A DNA stretch of 64,000 nucleotides from Leptoclinus maculatus (GCA_032191485.1 JAVDOI010000007.1:13047680-13111679); one strand, 5' to 3'; positions 21,646 to 37,155 are shown, counted from the stretch's first letter. The notes: a model not told the origin generated them from the sequence alone. Numbers and translations: made by a program.

Positions 21646-24600
21646 TCAGACCTGGGGGTGAAGTTACACTTTAACATCGTGATCTTTTCACTTTCAACCA
21701 TAACTGATGGTAGCCAATCCTTTAAGCAACAAAGCTGATTCCAACCTGACTAACTGTAATCTGAAGGACCAGATTCACTTTTAGACGTATAATAAAGTAC
21801 TTTTTGTTTCATAAAAGAACACTTTAGCCTTACAGAATCGTTTCCCCATGCAGTTACTTACCAAGTGTGAGGTTTGACAAACGTGTCCCAGCTGTTTTAT
21901 TTTCAGCCACTTCCACAACCTCTGCGAGTGAAAACATTATCTTTTTTATCTTTTATTTGGTTCAAGCTTTTCACAAGTCCCTTTTTACAACCCACAGGAG
22001 TCAAATTATGTACTCAGAGGAAGAAAAAGGCCAATTTTCTGGCCGACACAGCTTCAAGATAAATGCTCCTTGCAGAAATGAGTTGCGTGTTTTTTCAATC
22101 ATGTCACAGCCCTGTTTTACGATAAATTTTAAGCCAAACTATGATCTTTTTGCTGTCTTACCACAGAAGAGACCAGAATAAAACTACATCTCCATTCTTC
22201 CTGTAGGATAAGGTCGTAGTTCACACTCTAGCTAGGAATACACCCTTCCTGAGTAATGATGCATTTGAATTTCACCATTTAGCACAGAGAAAGAGCTGGA
22301 TCGCTATTTCTGTTAGTAATGCTTTAGCTGAACATGGATAGCTTTTTATATATATATATATATATATACAGTATATTTCACACTGCAGTTTTACAAAGAA
22401 TCCATTTTTTTGCAAGCTGCCAGAATAGAACACAGTATAGTAGAAATGTAGTACAGAAAAGCTAACCTGACTCATCTGCTACAATCGCTTATGTAAAAGC
22501 ATATTTCCAACCAATTTCCCCTCACCTCTGGTCTACTGCCCAGTTGAGTGTGGAAAGGTGATGGTGTTGTTCCAGAGAGGAACATGACATCAGAGGTTTT
22601 CCTTTGTAGAAACAGAAATCTAACAGGTCCCCCCACATTTGTCTAGTTCTGGTGAATGATAAAATAAAGCGGGCAGCGGGTGGATAAGTGAACTGAAACA
22701 TGCTCTGGCAAAACTAGCTGGCAAAGCACCTTCATTTATAACTTAATCTGAATACAAGATTGTTATAATGCAATTAAACACCTCTTTGCAAGTACACTTT
22801 AAATGTATGTGTGTCCGGTAATAAAAGTCAACTCTATGTCACCATTTTAACACTCACTTACTTTTGATCAACCTTTGACCTATTAGAGTAGCGGGCTTCT
22901 CGAGTGTCTCCTATATTTTTCCAACCAGTTTATATCAGCGTTATACACAGCAATATGCAAGGTAGTACTATGCAAAAAATGTATTTCCAACGCCATCATA
23001 TTCTTTAAAGACCTGACCGTAGATACATGATTGATTTATGAAGCTGGTAGCCAGCCAGGAGAAATAATTCATCTTCTGTCAATCAGGCTCTAGTGCTTGA
23101 GTCTCGTTCCTCTTGTTGTCTGTTGTAAACTCACTTGGTCTGCCACATCTCTTACTTCAATGCAATATAGATGATCTTGAGGTCTATCACGAACAAATTG
23201 TCAAAGGATTTGATAGGGTCCTCTTGATCAAAATCATATTGCTAAAAGATAAAGTAAGTGTCAAAAAGAAAACGCTTAAAGAGGTGAATAAGATGAAATA
23301 AAGTGCACGTCAATACAGCATGCAGAGGATACCTCAAACTGCACTGCACATCTTGAAATGGTTGTGAAGTTCCCCTACAGTCAGCAGTGTTTCAGATGTC
23401 TGTGTGCAGCAGCACGCGTTAATTGTTCAACAAACCCAGAATGTGACAGCCCTCTCTTTAGAATAGGGTGTTTGTGAGTAGAGTGTTAAAAATGTCTCAT
23501 TTTTCTGTGTTCTAGAAAGAAAAATGAGAGGCTGCTCAGAAGTTCTGTGTAAAGTCCCAGCGTTTTCTAGAATGAATTCCTTCACAACTTTTAGCCAAAA
23601 TAAATAGTTCATAAGCCGCTCCAGTGCTGGGAATGAAAGAACGAACTGAGCCAGCAGGCATCACCTCTCTGTTGCTGTAAGAGCAGTAACGCAGGAATTA
23701 GTGATGATAATCAAGTTCAATTATTTATTTGTATAAGAAATCATATGAGAAAAATAAGAAACAAACTGAAAAAGTTAGCAAATAGCTGAAAAAGAAAGTG
23801 GTGAAAGTTAGCGGAGAGTTAAAAAGAGAGTATTGTCCTGACATTCAACAGGTTGCCAGATACACGACAACAAGGGAACGCTAATGTTGTGTAGATAGGT
23901 GACCGTTTGCCAACACATTAGCCATAGCAACTTAAAAGATGATAATTCAATGTCATTTCTACAGCTGGTTTCTGCTGGTCAACAAAAAACTATTATTGCA
24001 GTTGTTTTTTAATTAGTGAATTTAAATGTGCTAAATTACATATTTAGAGTATTAATATAACAGCATACTTTTAGTGCACTGGTTATCTCATGGGCGCCGC
24101 TCTGCACTGCGATTACAGCTGATAACGCTTGTTACGTAAACACTTTTAGCTCTGTCAGCCCTTTTGCCCTTTTGCCTTAGTTTGCACTGTTAGCTAATGT
24201 TAAATAATGTGATATTTTTCATTTGTATTTTGTGTTTAAATTAAGCTGTAAAATCACAAGCAAAACAGTTCAAAGCTGTGTTTCTTGTGGTAAGAAGAAA
24301 GTCTTTCCAGGCAGAGAACATTATCATGTGTAAATGACACCTTTATCAATCTTGCTTATTTCTGGAACAGTATCTTGCGGCCGAATCCAGGGAGGAATTA
24401 ATAATGCAGTAGTTGTTGGACAAACAGTTATGATAGTGCTACAAACAGATGTGGGCTTTATTTTTGTGTTAAATGTTATTGAAGTGGAAGTGCATGTTTC
24501 CCTACTTTCTGGAAGCCACATTATACAGTTCATACCGTGTACAGAATATTAAAGAGACTTCTTTTTCTCTTGGTTTACCTTGAGCCGTGAATGTGCAATT

Positions 24601-25160
24601 GATTTGCTCGCTTCCAAACATAATTACATATCATATTATACGTTTCTGGAAGTGAATTTCATTACATCTGGCTGCCGAGAAACACATTTACTATCTCCTG
24701 TGAGAAATGCCACACTGTAAATGGTTTCAAAGTTCTCTCAATAAGTTTAATTTCACCCTGAAACTCAAGGGATCAGGGGGCTTCAGTTTAGAGCTACAGC
24801 TTCTTTTCCACAGCCGGCTCCGACTGATACTTTCCACCATTGCACTCCGTCAGGGCTCCTGCCAAAATGCAATCTCTTTCACATAGCGGAGTCCGTAAAC
24901 CGGAGGGTGTAGCGCAAATAGCGCAGCAGCCTCAGAGGCTTTTAGCTGTCTGCAGGGGGTTAAAACAGCTCTGACTTCTAAAGGGACAGGTGATAGGGTG
25001 AGTTATTGAGTGCATAGGTTGTGTATTATAGTCACACCTGATCTGAGGACTCAATGCCATTTCATATCTTATATTTGTACACAGAGTCATAAGGGATGTA
25101 TCTAGACACCTGTCGGATAAGACATGCAATGAGAGAGACGGAGAGGTAGACTGGGCGCAC
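21646..25160. other. Intergenic, no gene recognised
   Basis: AT-rich with a (TA)11 run at 22347-22368. No domain-bearing open frame or RNA gene was seen. Confidence 0.6.
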
Positions 25161-25164
25161 GACC

Positions 25165-25378
25165 ACTGTGGATAGCAGGGCCGTCCTTCAATCAGAGGAT
25201 CGGTGGATCCGGTTCCGGCTCCGCTAATCGCATGTCGATGTGTCCTTGAGCAAGACACTTAACCGCAAAAATTGCTCCCGTAGCTGTGCCTACGGTGTAG
25301 AAATGTGATAGAATCTGAATTGTAAGTCGCTTTGGATAAAAGCGTCTGCTAAATGACTGTAATGTAAAATGTAATGTA
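25165..25378 (+). mobile_element. tRNA-derived SINE with a common teleost 3' tail
   Basis: The tail GTAAGTCGCTTTGGATAAAA, then GCGTCTGCTAAATGACTGTA and short TGTAA repeats, is the shared 3' end of several fish SINEs. The body contains CCTTGAGCAAGACACTTAAC and ATTGCTCCCGTAGCTGTGCC. A degenerate B-box-like GGTTCCGGCTCC sits at 25211-25222. The head is poorly preserved and target-site duplications were not identified. Confidence 0.75.
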
Positions 25379-25379
25379 G

Positions 25380-28300
25380 ACACTGGACCTCCCACTGATA
25401 ATCACTATGATGAATGGGCACTGCCTCCTCACTGGGTGGCACGTCTTGTAAATGTCTGGTCCGACCAGAAGGCAAATACCACAGAAGTACCAGCCACGTG
25501 TTTTGCCACGTGTTTTGGTTCTCTGAAGGCCGTGGCATCAGTCAGACCGAGGGGCAGGCCAGGGAAGAAAGGTTCCACAACCTGAAGTACAGCAGGTTGT
25601 TATTTTAACCGTCCTGTGGGAAGGTTGAATACTTGGACCTCTGCAGGGCGACTTTCATGAGCCTGTCAGACGTGATTAATGCAAGAACCACACTAGATTT
25701 TAGTAAATGTTGATTTAAAGCTGATGAAATGTCTTCCAAATTTTAATTAATGGATATGATTCCAAATAAAGCTGAATTTCATTGACGTTATTCATTTCTG
25801 CACTAGATTTGAATGATTTCCCAACTCATCTGTCATTCACAGGAGCAAGGCATTCTATGAAGTCAGTCTGTTTTCCAGAGAGCTCTTTTTTTGCACCAGA
25901 AACGTTATTCGTGCGAGTCATGATTTAGGATAGTGTCCTTTGGTCCAACGGAGAACCTTAAAAGATAATTTGATATACAACAATTGGATATATTAACTTT
26001 TGGCTTAGGATGATAACTGTAAATGTCAACCAGTGAGCCATAACTCAAAGATGTTTTCTGGATGAGCTTAGCAGAAGTGGTATGTAGCCTGCAGTATTTT
26101 ACAGATGAGAGCATCGGTATTAATCCTGGTTAATGTGTCCGCTTTTTGTCACTATCGGAAGCCCTGAAGAAGTCTTGTTCTTGTCCTGTTGAATCTTTAG
26201 TGAGCCACTCTGCTGCCAACTCCGCACAATGTTACCAAGGGGCTTTTAGGGGTGGCAGATGGTGGCACACTTTTACTCTGCAGATTTAAATGGGTCACTG
26301 ATTGTGCTTGGATCGGGATCAGTGTTTCAGAATCTTCATTTTAAAAACTACAATAAAGTGATGTGAATCGTTGTATTTCTTATCTCCACTATTGGGAAAG
26401 TTACTTAAATGACATTTACTAAATGAATTTACTTTACTAATTAACAGCAAGATATGAACTAAGTAAGGGCTTATACCCGGCAAGTTGTATGCTCCATGAT
26501 TGTAATAGATGAGGCGGGGGCTAAGAATTACAACTTTTACCATTACAAACATGGTAAGTACAAACTGGAGTAAAAACGAGACATTGTTCGAGACATTAGC
26601 ATAAGCAACCTGCTAACAGTACGGAGCTATATTAACTGACTATTAATAGCTAGCTTAACGTTAGCTCTGGTGACTAGACGCAACTATCCAGAAGTCTTCA
26701 CAGTAACCACAGCTTCACTGTGAGAACGTGACTTCGTAAGAAGACACAACGTGTAATTAAGACAGTTTTGTAGTTACTGAAGTCCCATTCTCCATCTTAT
26801 GGTAGAGGCTAACTGCCTCCCCACACCTCCAGCCTCCAACAAGCTGCCTTACTGCCAAGCACTGTCCAGCAACATTTCTCAGAGCAGTGTAAATATGTTT
26901 TACACCCTTGATAGGGGCCCATCCCTATGTTCCCAGGGTCCTCATTGTAAAAGATTGGCATGGGCAAATCTGCCCAGTTTAAATAGCAAAATAATGAAGG
27001 GAGATGGCCTTTGTAAATTACATTTGAATGGTAAAAATCCATTCAACCACGCAGGAGATACAGAAGTATTACATTTGTAGCCTAGGCCATAAGCTGTAGA
27101 TGGGTGATTATTGCAAGTAGATCCAGGGAAACAGACATTGAACATTTGACCTAGGGGGAAAAAAAGAAACATTGTTGAGAACCCTCTGAAAAGTCTCCTT
27201 AATGTTAAGAGGATATTGAGCTGGGGAACAGGACCCTGACAGCTTGCTAGCTAGCTAGCTAACTACGTTGACGTAACGTCAGGGATCCAATGTGGAAGTG
27301 CCGAAATGTGTCAGGACAAAATATATGGAGCGTAAAAATGTCTACATTCATTCCATGAAAGACTTATTTAAGTACTGCTGCAGTGAGGGATTAAGTGCTC
27401 CGAGTGGCTTGTTTACTTCAGTTAAAGCAATTTTCAAAACACAACACTTATATGGTTAGACCGTTCAGCCTCAGGGGGTCTGGACTGTCTCAGGGTATTA
27501 TATTCAAAGCAAAAAGGGATATATGGTGACGATATAGATCTTGGTCAACATTTTACAGTAAATTCAGAGTACAATTAAAGCTGAATGTTTGATGTATTTC
27601 ACGCCCGTCAAAGTGGGAAGTGAAATGGAAGCTGTCACAACTCTCCATCTCAAACCCCAAATTCACTTAGCTGCGATTCCAGTCGGCCCTGAAACAAGTC
27701 TAACCTTCCTGTAGCCCACAACACTGTAGCTGTTGCAGATGTTCCTATGAATAGACTGCGTGTGAAGTATATCCTGGTACTTGTTATGGATTATTTGAAT
27801 AGATTACCATGTTCGCGTCCTCACGGATCACAGAACTGCACATTTTACACAAGCGTTCTCCTTCCAGTTCGCTCGTGGCAAAGTCAATTTGAAACAGTGT
27901 TGTGTGGACTCATTTGTTCTACAAAGACAAGGTGTTCTGTGCACAATTACTGAGCCATTCCCGAAACAATAACACAGCACCTGAGACCATGACATAATAT
28001 CAAGAGAAATGCACCCATTTTCCAATTAATGAGCCTTTTCGATTTGCTCAATTCAAGAATTGTAGGGGTTGTTTTCCCTCCGTTACAGAATGTAATGTGA
28101 AGAGAATCTAATGCAATTAAGCTGGCAGGCAAAAGAAGAAAAAAATATTGTGGTGTTTTGCATTCCATATGTGTATATCATTGATATTACATCCTCCGTT
28201 CGTGTTAAACAGGGATTTTTGACTTAATGTCATTTCTGGTGATTAGACCCTGATTCAATTTGTGTAATAGTCAATTCATATTCTGGACTCAAAATTCTGA

Positions 28301-31300
28301 GTCCATTTAACTTTAATATATCCACGCTGCATGGCGATGTAGCTGGCAAGGGTGTCCAGAAACTGCTAAATGAACTAGGTTGATGTATAACTGTGTAACA
28401 GAAATCATCTGTTGCTTATTTGACGTTCATGGTTTTCCGTGCTTTGAGTTTCACCGTCTGAAACCTGCTTCATTCCTTTACTCATATGTTCACACTAGCC
28501 ATACATATCACATTACATATTCTGAACATACTGTACATTCGACCTTGAGATAAAACATTTTAAATGAATGCAATAAATATCTGCAGGGGGAGAAATATGT
28601 GTAGCTATGCAGAGCAAATACACATAACATCCCTCCAAGTGATCTCCTAAAATGTAATCATTTTTAACCCATGATGGATGACATGTTCTCGACTTCAGTT
28701 TCTGCTCCTTAACTTTTGTTAATGGCAGAGTTGTGCTGGCCCCTCTCAGCATATTAATCATTTTTGAGTGTTGCTAGTACAGGGACCACTTTAGAACTGG
28801 TTTTAAACAAGCTCTAGTTCTGGCAGAGGAAGTGCAAATGCTGTGAAATAAACTGAGAGGAATGATAATCTGATGGCGGAGGAGTCGGTTTTGGCTTCAA
28901 TCAGCAGTCAATCTCACTGGAACGAAAAATTCTATAAACAAAAACTAAAATCTCAGCATCCACCATGATTGTTTCTCAGCAAATCCAGATTTGCAGATGC
29001 CGGTAGTTTAATGGAAAGTGTGTGAACATGTTTGTTGTACATTCCTCTTCATCCATTCTGCTCTGGACTATTTCATTCCCATAAACACCTACAGACAATG
29101 GAAAAGTCAACATAGTGTGTCTGGATGTTGAGATGTATTTCCTATTTCTTGAAATCCTTTTTCGTGCACATTTTCCACAATGGAGTACACTGTTTATCAC
29201 CAACCATCCTTCCCTAACATTCAATAAATACTAATAGTTCATAGTTGAATTAATATCTTTGAATTGAATGAGATTATCTGACTTTTTTTCAAGCGTTTCT
29301 TTGTTTAATTAAAGGCCGATTTGGTCGTCATCGGCCTCATTCTCACCTCCCAAAACATAACAAATAATAAATGTGATACTAATTATTGCCTTTACAAGAA
29401 TTAACTGCCATTTCTTCATTTTTTTCAGCTGACTAAAGGACTACATTGCCTGGAAAATTGATTTTTGTTTCCTGCTTTGAAAGATAAAGTATAATCTGTC
29501 TCATTGACTTTTAAAAGCGCGTGCATCTCCACATTGACGAAAACGGAGTAGTGTGGATGTAGCCTGAGTGTGCTGTTTACAGATGATCTGAGGGCCTCGG
29601 GCACAAATTAAAAGTTGTTTCTCTTTAATTGGCGCAATTTAAATCCCCAATGCAAAAGTAATCAACCTATCTTTTAACCAAATTACCACTACTTTTTTTC
29701 GATGAAGATTACATCATTCTCATCGCCTCAATCGTACAATGCACACATTGATTCAATAAATAAATTAAGAAGGCATTTGAAAACAAATGCTCTTTATTGG
29801 CTGAACGGGGAGAGCGCAGCAGGTCACTTTGGTTTTGTTCCATCTCGCCATATGTTTCCACTTTTTATTGTTTTGGTTTTGAAAAGCAAAGACCGCTGTC
29901 AGAAAAGAGAAGATAAGAGCCATCAAGCTGAGCAAGGAACCATGAATCAAACCTCTTCTTTTCCAGCGTATGACGAAGCATTGTATGAATCTGCGCACCA
30001 CATGGTCGATAAATTCTCGGACTGTACCTGGATGAAAAGGCTCGGCATGCATGCAGTCCCTGTTTTCTTTATGGGAGAGGGGACAGCTAGATGAAGGATG
30101 CAGAATAAGATTTGTTGCCCGACTATCACGCAAATAACAACAACAAAAAGGACATTCTTTAATGCTTGCATACTTTTAAGTTCTCTTTTTGTTCTGCAGC
30201 ACACAAATTAGTGTTTGTGGATTTGTTCCAGGCTCTCTGCTGTGTTATCAGCCTTAGATGTCCTCTGGAGAGTTTTTTTTCTTTCTTTCTATGATGAGAT
30301 GAGTTGTGCACATGGGTCACTGTTCTCAAAGAACATTAACATACAGTACAACATGGGAGCTAATTATCCCCCTGAGGATGTTGCGTTGTCAGGACTCATT
30401 GCCAGTATTCAATTTGATTCTGCATCACAGTAAACCAAAGTACAATTATCTCCTATTGCAGTCTGTTTATTGCATAAACAAGTCCTGAAAAAATACCAGA
30501 TTGAGAACAAAGGTTATGTACAATGTTTGCCAGACTAAACATGCTTCTGCCATGTAGTGAAAATTTAATTTATATTTGAAAGCCAGACATCAATCACACT
30601 GGAAGAATGTTTGTGTTCTCGTAGCAGGGATGCTTACAGCAACACTAGCTCAACATTACAGAATCCCTATTGATTTTTTTCATGCCAACCATCCTTACAG
30701 ACACATAATTAAAGGCCTAACTTTGGTTAGTGGGAGCTTTGAATACAGGAAAATGTTCAAAAAGACTCCTCGCGGCTCTAAAAGGCGCATTAACTATTAT
30801 TTCGAGAACATACTCGGGATATTGTGTTGCAGCTACCATGCATGAGTTGATCATTAACTAAGTTTCGGGGGCTTAGAAGTTTGAAGCCAATGACTTTCAG
30901 ATGGTAACGCTTAGGCGATGTGGCTTTTCGTGAAGTCCCCGGAGAAGGGATTTGTTTGGGCTCACCATGCATGTGTCAAGCAGTTGTTGTCTTACTCAAG
31001 GTTGTCATTACCATCCGAGTAGATAATTTTAAGTCTGACTGCACTTAGTTTTGACAGACTGTAAACGTGTGTGATCCCTGCTCCAGACATGGAGATTAGA
31101 AAGAGAGGAATAGTGACAATATCTGACCAACATGCAAATGGCAGTTTCAGTTGAAAATCTTTTTGGTAAGAATGCGAGTGTTTTTTTGTTACTCAGAATG
31201 TAGACATGAGAAAAGATCCGATAAATATCACGTTGCTGAACAGAACCTGATGATTTCAGATGTTTGTCATTGTCACAGGGACATATAGCTATCACTTTAT

Positions 31301-34300
31301 CAATACACTCTCTGATAAACCAAGATCCGTAGCGTGTATTTTACTTTGAGAAATGCTGTGGTTGCAGGTTTCCCTCAATGTAATGCTATAGACACACATC
31401 TATGTGTCTATAGTGCTTTGCTTGAGATTAGATCAAAGAAAAAAAAATGTCCTTATGAAATGGGCATTTTATCGATATAATGTACAGTATATGAGTAATC
31501 TCTTTTTTCATGTATTGGATTCTTGTTTTTGTGGAAAGCATGCATTTTTAAAGTAGATTTATTATGACTGCCATATTTGAAGATGTAAATAGGTATATTT
31601 GTATCTTTTATTTTTTAAATGTCCTGCTACAGTGATGAGGATGGAATGCATCAGTATCAAAGCAAAGGGGAAAATATGGATGCTTTCAAGTTTCCCTTAT
31701 CTGTCATCTTGTTTAAAGCTCAAAGCCAAAGTCCAGTGTTATAAAGGATCACATGTGAACGTTTTTTTTTGTTATGTTTCATGGCTAAAGTTTACGATAT
31801 GTGGACTGTTACGTGTAAACAGCAAGATAGATGACGAGAGTGGGCGATATGTGTTACATGTGGGTGTGTAGTAAAATAAAACTTGGCTCAGGAGACGCCC
31901 ATCGGCTGAACTCTCCGACAAACAGACACACGGGGTGAGAAGGTAAATCATGTCTGGGAGTCTGCTTTGCTTTTCAAATAATTCACATGAATGCAGTGTT
32001 CACATGCAGTGTGGAGCTGTGCACAAATGATTCCTAGCGCAGTCCAGCTAAAAGGTTTTCTTTTGTTTAGTTTTTTTCTTTTCACTAAACATATGGATGA
32101 TTTCCTGGACGCCCGGCTTTCATCAGACTTTGAAACAAAAGATGTTTAGGAAAAAGAGAAGAAACACACTATAAACACCCCCAAGGCTGTTACTTTGCAA
32201 ACGGTTTGGTGTGAAATTAAATTATCCTAAACACAGGAAATTGTACCATTTGATCTAGATTAAATACACAGTTCTACTTGTGAAGTATTGCACATAGCTA
32301 ATGAGCGAGGGGGCTACTGATTATGAGTCATTGCTTTCTCTCATGTGCAATCATCTGAGCTCTGATCCGTTCATCATACACAGATTGCCACGACCTCCTG
32401 ACAGATTTTACTGTTGTACCAAATCTTATGTGACTGGCTGCAAAGATCCTCTGCTATAGTGAGTTTAAAAAAAATCCTGATGTGTAATTATAGTCTACTG
32501 CCATAATTAATCTATTGCGATCAGTTAATTATATATAAGTTCAGACAGATATTGTCTAGGTACTGCAGTTATTGCTTTCTCCTTCCTAAATGACTTAATT
32601 GAGTTGGACCATTACAGCTCAAGAGAAGCTACGCTAGTAAAGACTTAAGTTATGCGTAAATTGGTTTCTGAGAGACAAATGTAGCGCTGTCCAATCAAAA
32701 ACAAACGGGAAGTCGCTGTAGCATCTGTAGCTGTTACCTGGACTACCAAAAATTAGTTTTAGGGGGGCGCTAAAGGATATATTAAGGCTAGCTGCCAATC
32801 CTTTGTAAATTTAGGTGTGACTTTGTTTTATCCAAGGAGAAAGATTTGTGATTTTGTTTTTGATGAGTGGGAAGTATCTCACCAAATACCGTTAGCTAAC
32901 AGATTAGCTAGCTAACGGAATTTAGTCCATAATTTAGTCGAACAATATTGGCGTCACATTTTGTAATAACAGATATATTGTGTCATGGCTGTAATTCCAC
33001 ATTTTTAAAGTTTACTTCATTATTAAACATTTAAACAACATTTCATTGCATGTGAGCATTTTATCAAGAGTCAGACCAGATGTGTCGACCATATTCTATA
33101 GGCGCTTTGAAGACATTCTTTTCAAGATAAGACTAGCTTCTTTGAGCTTTCTTTACGAAAAAAAACCTTCTTCTTTCTTTCTATTTCATGGAAATCTTCA
33201 GGCTTACTTAAGTTTAACACACGGACTGCTCAGAATTGAGAGCGAGTGACGGGAGGACTCACATGTGTCGTCGGTGGTTGAAAACTTCAAGGCATATTTT
33301 TTCACGCTGAGGTTGAAAGGGATTTGTCTATATCCCATCCAGACCTTCCTGCCACAACGGATCGACACTGACATCCTCTTTCTATGGATAACAGCATTTA
33401 AGACATGTGGTTCGCCCCCAAAATGTCACTGTTGAGTTAAGGCTCCTCCAAACAACTGCTTTTGAATTGCAAAGCAGACTCTTTTCGTATCATTCACTGA
33501 CACACACTGTCGTATCGAAAATTAAAACTGCTGACAGCAGCTCATTTTCTTTGTTTCTGTTTGCATCACTTGCTCACAATGCTGTCTGGTCAGTGTGTTA
33601 AAGGAAAGTGCGGCTCTGTGTTTATGGCAGCAAACATCTGGCTTTAAAGCAAACACTTATCTACCATCAAAAAAATGCCTTAATTATCTTAATTGATCTT
33701 GGTCCTTGGATCAGCCTTAGGGCAGCCTTTGGGTTATTTTTTTGTGTACATCATTGCATAGTTTTTTCCTTATTACTCACATTTGTTCTCGTATAGTTAA
33801 GCACTACATGGCTACATACACCATTTACCTTTCTCTCAGGTAATCTAATGCATGGCTTACATTCTGGCACATACTTGTGTGGCAGCGTATGGTACTTTTA
33901 ACCCATTGGTACTTTTCCTCAGAGCATCCACATTGTGGCAGATCCATGGTACATAACCACAGGGTATGTGACACATTAGCACAGCATATACTCTTAATGA
34001 GCGGCTGAAACATTGTACCACAGGAAGTTTTATGACTCTAAACGGGTCACAAACTAGCTAGCGAACGTTAGTTTCGTTAGCGACGAAACAGATAGATGTT
34101 GCATGTTAAAGGTGGAAAGTACAAGTTTGCTGACTCGAATGGCCTCCGGCCGTTCCAGTAACCCCACACCCAGTGTATCCTGGTTGATGAGTGCATGGGG
34201 AGCTGTGGGAGTGGGCTGTAATCGACTTGTCAAACGAGTGAGGGAAGAGATCAGGTCCTCAGAACTGTTCTGTATGGGGAGAAAATGCTGCGTGTCCTCG

Positions 34301-35009
34301 TGGGAGGCTACCACGCTGCATATCATTAATTAAATTAATATACCGGCCTTTTGAAAGACATAAACACAACTGCGAAAGCAGAAACCCTTCCTTTCATTGT
34401 GGAGGATGAATTCTAATTATAATACTAGAGCTTGAGACAAATTGTCTGTGCATCCAAGCAAATCAAATCAGAAACACGTGAGCCCCATATTGTAGATTAT
34501 CTTGTGTGATTTAGCTTGTTTGGTAGAGGATGGTGTGGGGCTCCGGCAGTACTCTAGCAGATGTTGTTCTTTGATTCCATGAAGTGATTATTAAAACATA
34601 CGTTTCCACCAGGGTTTGGTGGCTGCTGTCAAAAATGTGTCTAATGAAACCGAGGATCTGGGTTGTGTTATTATTATTTATGTCATGAGGTTTATGTTTC
34701 CCACCGAGAACACATGATTATCTGCACCAACGGTTCTGAGGTATTGTAGCCCGGGGAAAGGAACAGCCACTTATTTTTCATTCATGCGTCTTAGAGTTAT
34801 TTCATGTACCCAATTAACATCAATGTGTTATTGTCAGATACATTTCATTTCAGCAGATGGGACAGATTCACCACTGGTGTTCATTCTTTATCTTTGTATG
34901 TGCGCATTTCGATTCTTTATTCCTCAAGTCACTTATAAAAAATCTACGAGTAGCTGCTGTGATTTGACAGTTGTATCCTTTTTTTGATGACCGTTGGCAG
35001 TGAAATAAC
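25380..35009. other. Intergenic, no gene recognised
   Basis: About 9.6 kb of AT-rich sequence. It includes short GCTAGCTA-type palindromes (about 27247-27262, 32898-32922, 34055-34060). No exon with convincing splice sites or family similarity was seen on either strand. Confidence 0.55.
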
Positions 35010-35475
35010 ATTTACTGGACGGGTTGACACTAAACTTGGTACAGATATTCATAGTTCCCAGATGATGAATTGATCCCCTGACTTTACCTCCATAAACTTC
35101 ACATATATTGGATGTATTGTCATGAATTTTGGTTCAGGCATTCATGAATTATTTTAACTTTCGTGATTTTTTTACTTTTAATCTAGGGCGCCGTCATCGA
35201 AATCAAAATTCTAAATTATTGACATTTTGAATTCCATACCTGGAAAATAAGTGATTTTCCCATCTGCCTCAACTGCACTTTGTGTTAAGTGCTAATTAGC
35301 GAATGTTAGCATGCTAACACACTGAGAGTAAAGGGTAAACATGGGTTCCAATGAACCTGCTAATCGTCAGCATTTTACCATCAATTGTGTGTTTTCGCTG
35401 GCTGACAGCTCAAAGGACCACTGTGCCCAAGTGCAACCTCTCAAAGCCGCTTCCATGGCTGTAGACTGGGCATCT
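35010..35475 (+). repeat. Teleost dispersed repeat with GTTAGCATGCTAACAC core
   Basis: Recognisable blocks in order are GGTACAGATATTCATAGTTC, GATCCCCTGACTTTACCTC, GCGCCGTCATC, TGCTAATTAGCGAATGTTAG, GTTAGCATGCTAACAC and CCATGGCTGTAGACT. Together they form a familiar high-copy fish repeat. The copy is diverged. Confidence 0.7.
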
Positions 35476-37155
35476 ACATTAAAAGCGAGTCGTGAGCTGC
35501 GTGTAAACACTTCTGAAGCGTTCTTCTGACTCCCACCTCTATTCGGCCATCTCTGTTGTCAAAACCAGCTTCATCTTTGCCAGCATAGCTCCGCCAGGCT
35601 GACTGGTATTAGAAATTTACTGAACAAAAGCCATTTTCCAGTAGGCTGTGGGAGGATTTTACAGGGCGTAAACAGCATTGTTTTTTCATGATTCATTGAT
35701 TTCATTTCTGTCTACAGTGAAACCAGCAAGTTCATAGCCACACTGGGAGCCACAGCTTGATCAATCATTAAACATACTGTGAAGAAATCCACAACACACA
35801 CAGCAGGAGAGTTGTATGATTTACACAGCTGTTCTGTGGAGATAACGCTTCACGGAGCACGCCAGAGATCAAGAAAAATGGATAGACTCGGAACGTTAAA
35901 AAAACTCCACGGTGTCCTGGGGTGACGTGCATCCCACAAGCATGTCTCGGAGTCATTGTGGATACATTGATGAAATGGAAGTGCATCTGTTCCATAAGAC
36001 AGGCGAGTGACGGACATCAAAAACACTATCATGAGCACAATGTCGCTCACGGTCATGGCCCTTTAAACCACTTTCATGTGGATCAGCATAACCATCATAG
36101 GCTTTATCGTTTCTCATTTAGGTACAGTACATTCAGACCAGATTTTGTTTTTGCAGGTCAGGTCAGATGTTTCTCAATATGTACAGTATCTATCCTTCAC
36201 TTTTACGGCTGATGGTCTCATGGATTTCATTGTGTGGAATTTCCTGTAGGCTAATGCATTAAAGATGGCTAAGCTGCAACAAATCAACTCCACAGCTGAA
36301 ACTTTAATAGGCATAACTTTTTCATGTTACAAAGGCAGAATCATGATTCATCAATTGCTGTTTCGACCTTTTACGACACAATAAGGCTAAATATTCGTGT
36401 TGGAGGGATATATTGATGGCTCATGGTTGTGACAAGACAAATCAGCCACTTGACATTTTTCTGAATACATAATGCAGCCGGACGCTTTTCCTGACTACAG
36501 CCTAAGTCACGGGGGAACGGCACACATCACAAGCAAACCCATTACGGTTTAAAGCTTGCTGTTCTGCAGGCCACTATGACAGTGCCTCTGACACTAGGGG
36601 AATTCACTCTGTCACATAATAAATACAATCACACCTGGGACATTGGTGTTTCCAAACACGCTGTGAGGGAAGCTGAACCTCCTCTCGTGTATTGAAGTTC
36701 ATACATTATCTCATAGGCTCTTAGAAGGACATTCGATTGCTGTGTGGGAGTATGAGTGGTGAGTTATGGACATGATGCAATGCCACAGAGAGGCGATGGC
36801 TCCCACATGGCCTCTGATTTAAAGTCCCTCCTCAGCCTGCTGCATTGTTTGCATGTCCTCGGGACTGGATTCTTGGCTACGAACGGTAGGTTGGTCTGAA
36901 TAAAGAAAGTCGAGGTATGTTGATTTCATCCCCCCCAAGGCTTGAATCTTGTGAATCGGTCCATCACAAATAATGACAGCGGAGCTGTTATTGATTTTCA
37001 GGGTGTATGGTTCTCTCTGAGTAGATGTAACAACACCACAATGGGTGACTACTATAGATGTATCTTTCTGTAGCGGCAATAAAGCCCGACAGAAAGGAAC
37101 TTCTTTGCACAGTGCAGCAAACCTTCCAAACACAGCTGAAATGTGTTTGTGTTTT
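35476..37155. other. Intergenic, no gene recognised
   Basis: A 119-codon minus-strand frame (36819-37178) has no recognised domain and its start runs into the adjacent repeat, so it is not called as a gene. Confidence 0.55.

Noticed and set aside
25205..25225. tRNA gene suggested by a B-box-like GGTTCCGGCTCC
   Set aside because: No cloverleaf or A box in register. The sequence belongs to a SINE head.
29702..30133. Overlapping 130- and 122-codon frames on opposite strands
   Set aside because: No domain, no splice structure and low-complexity composition. Antisense pairs like this arise by chance.
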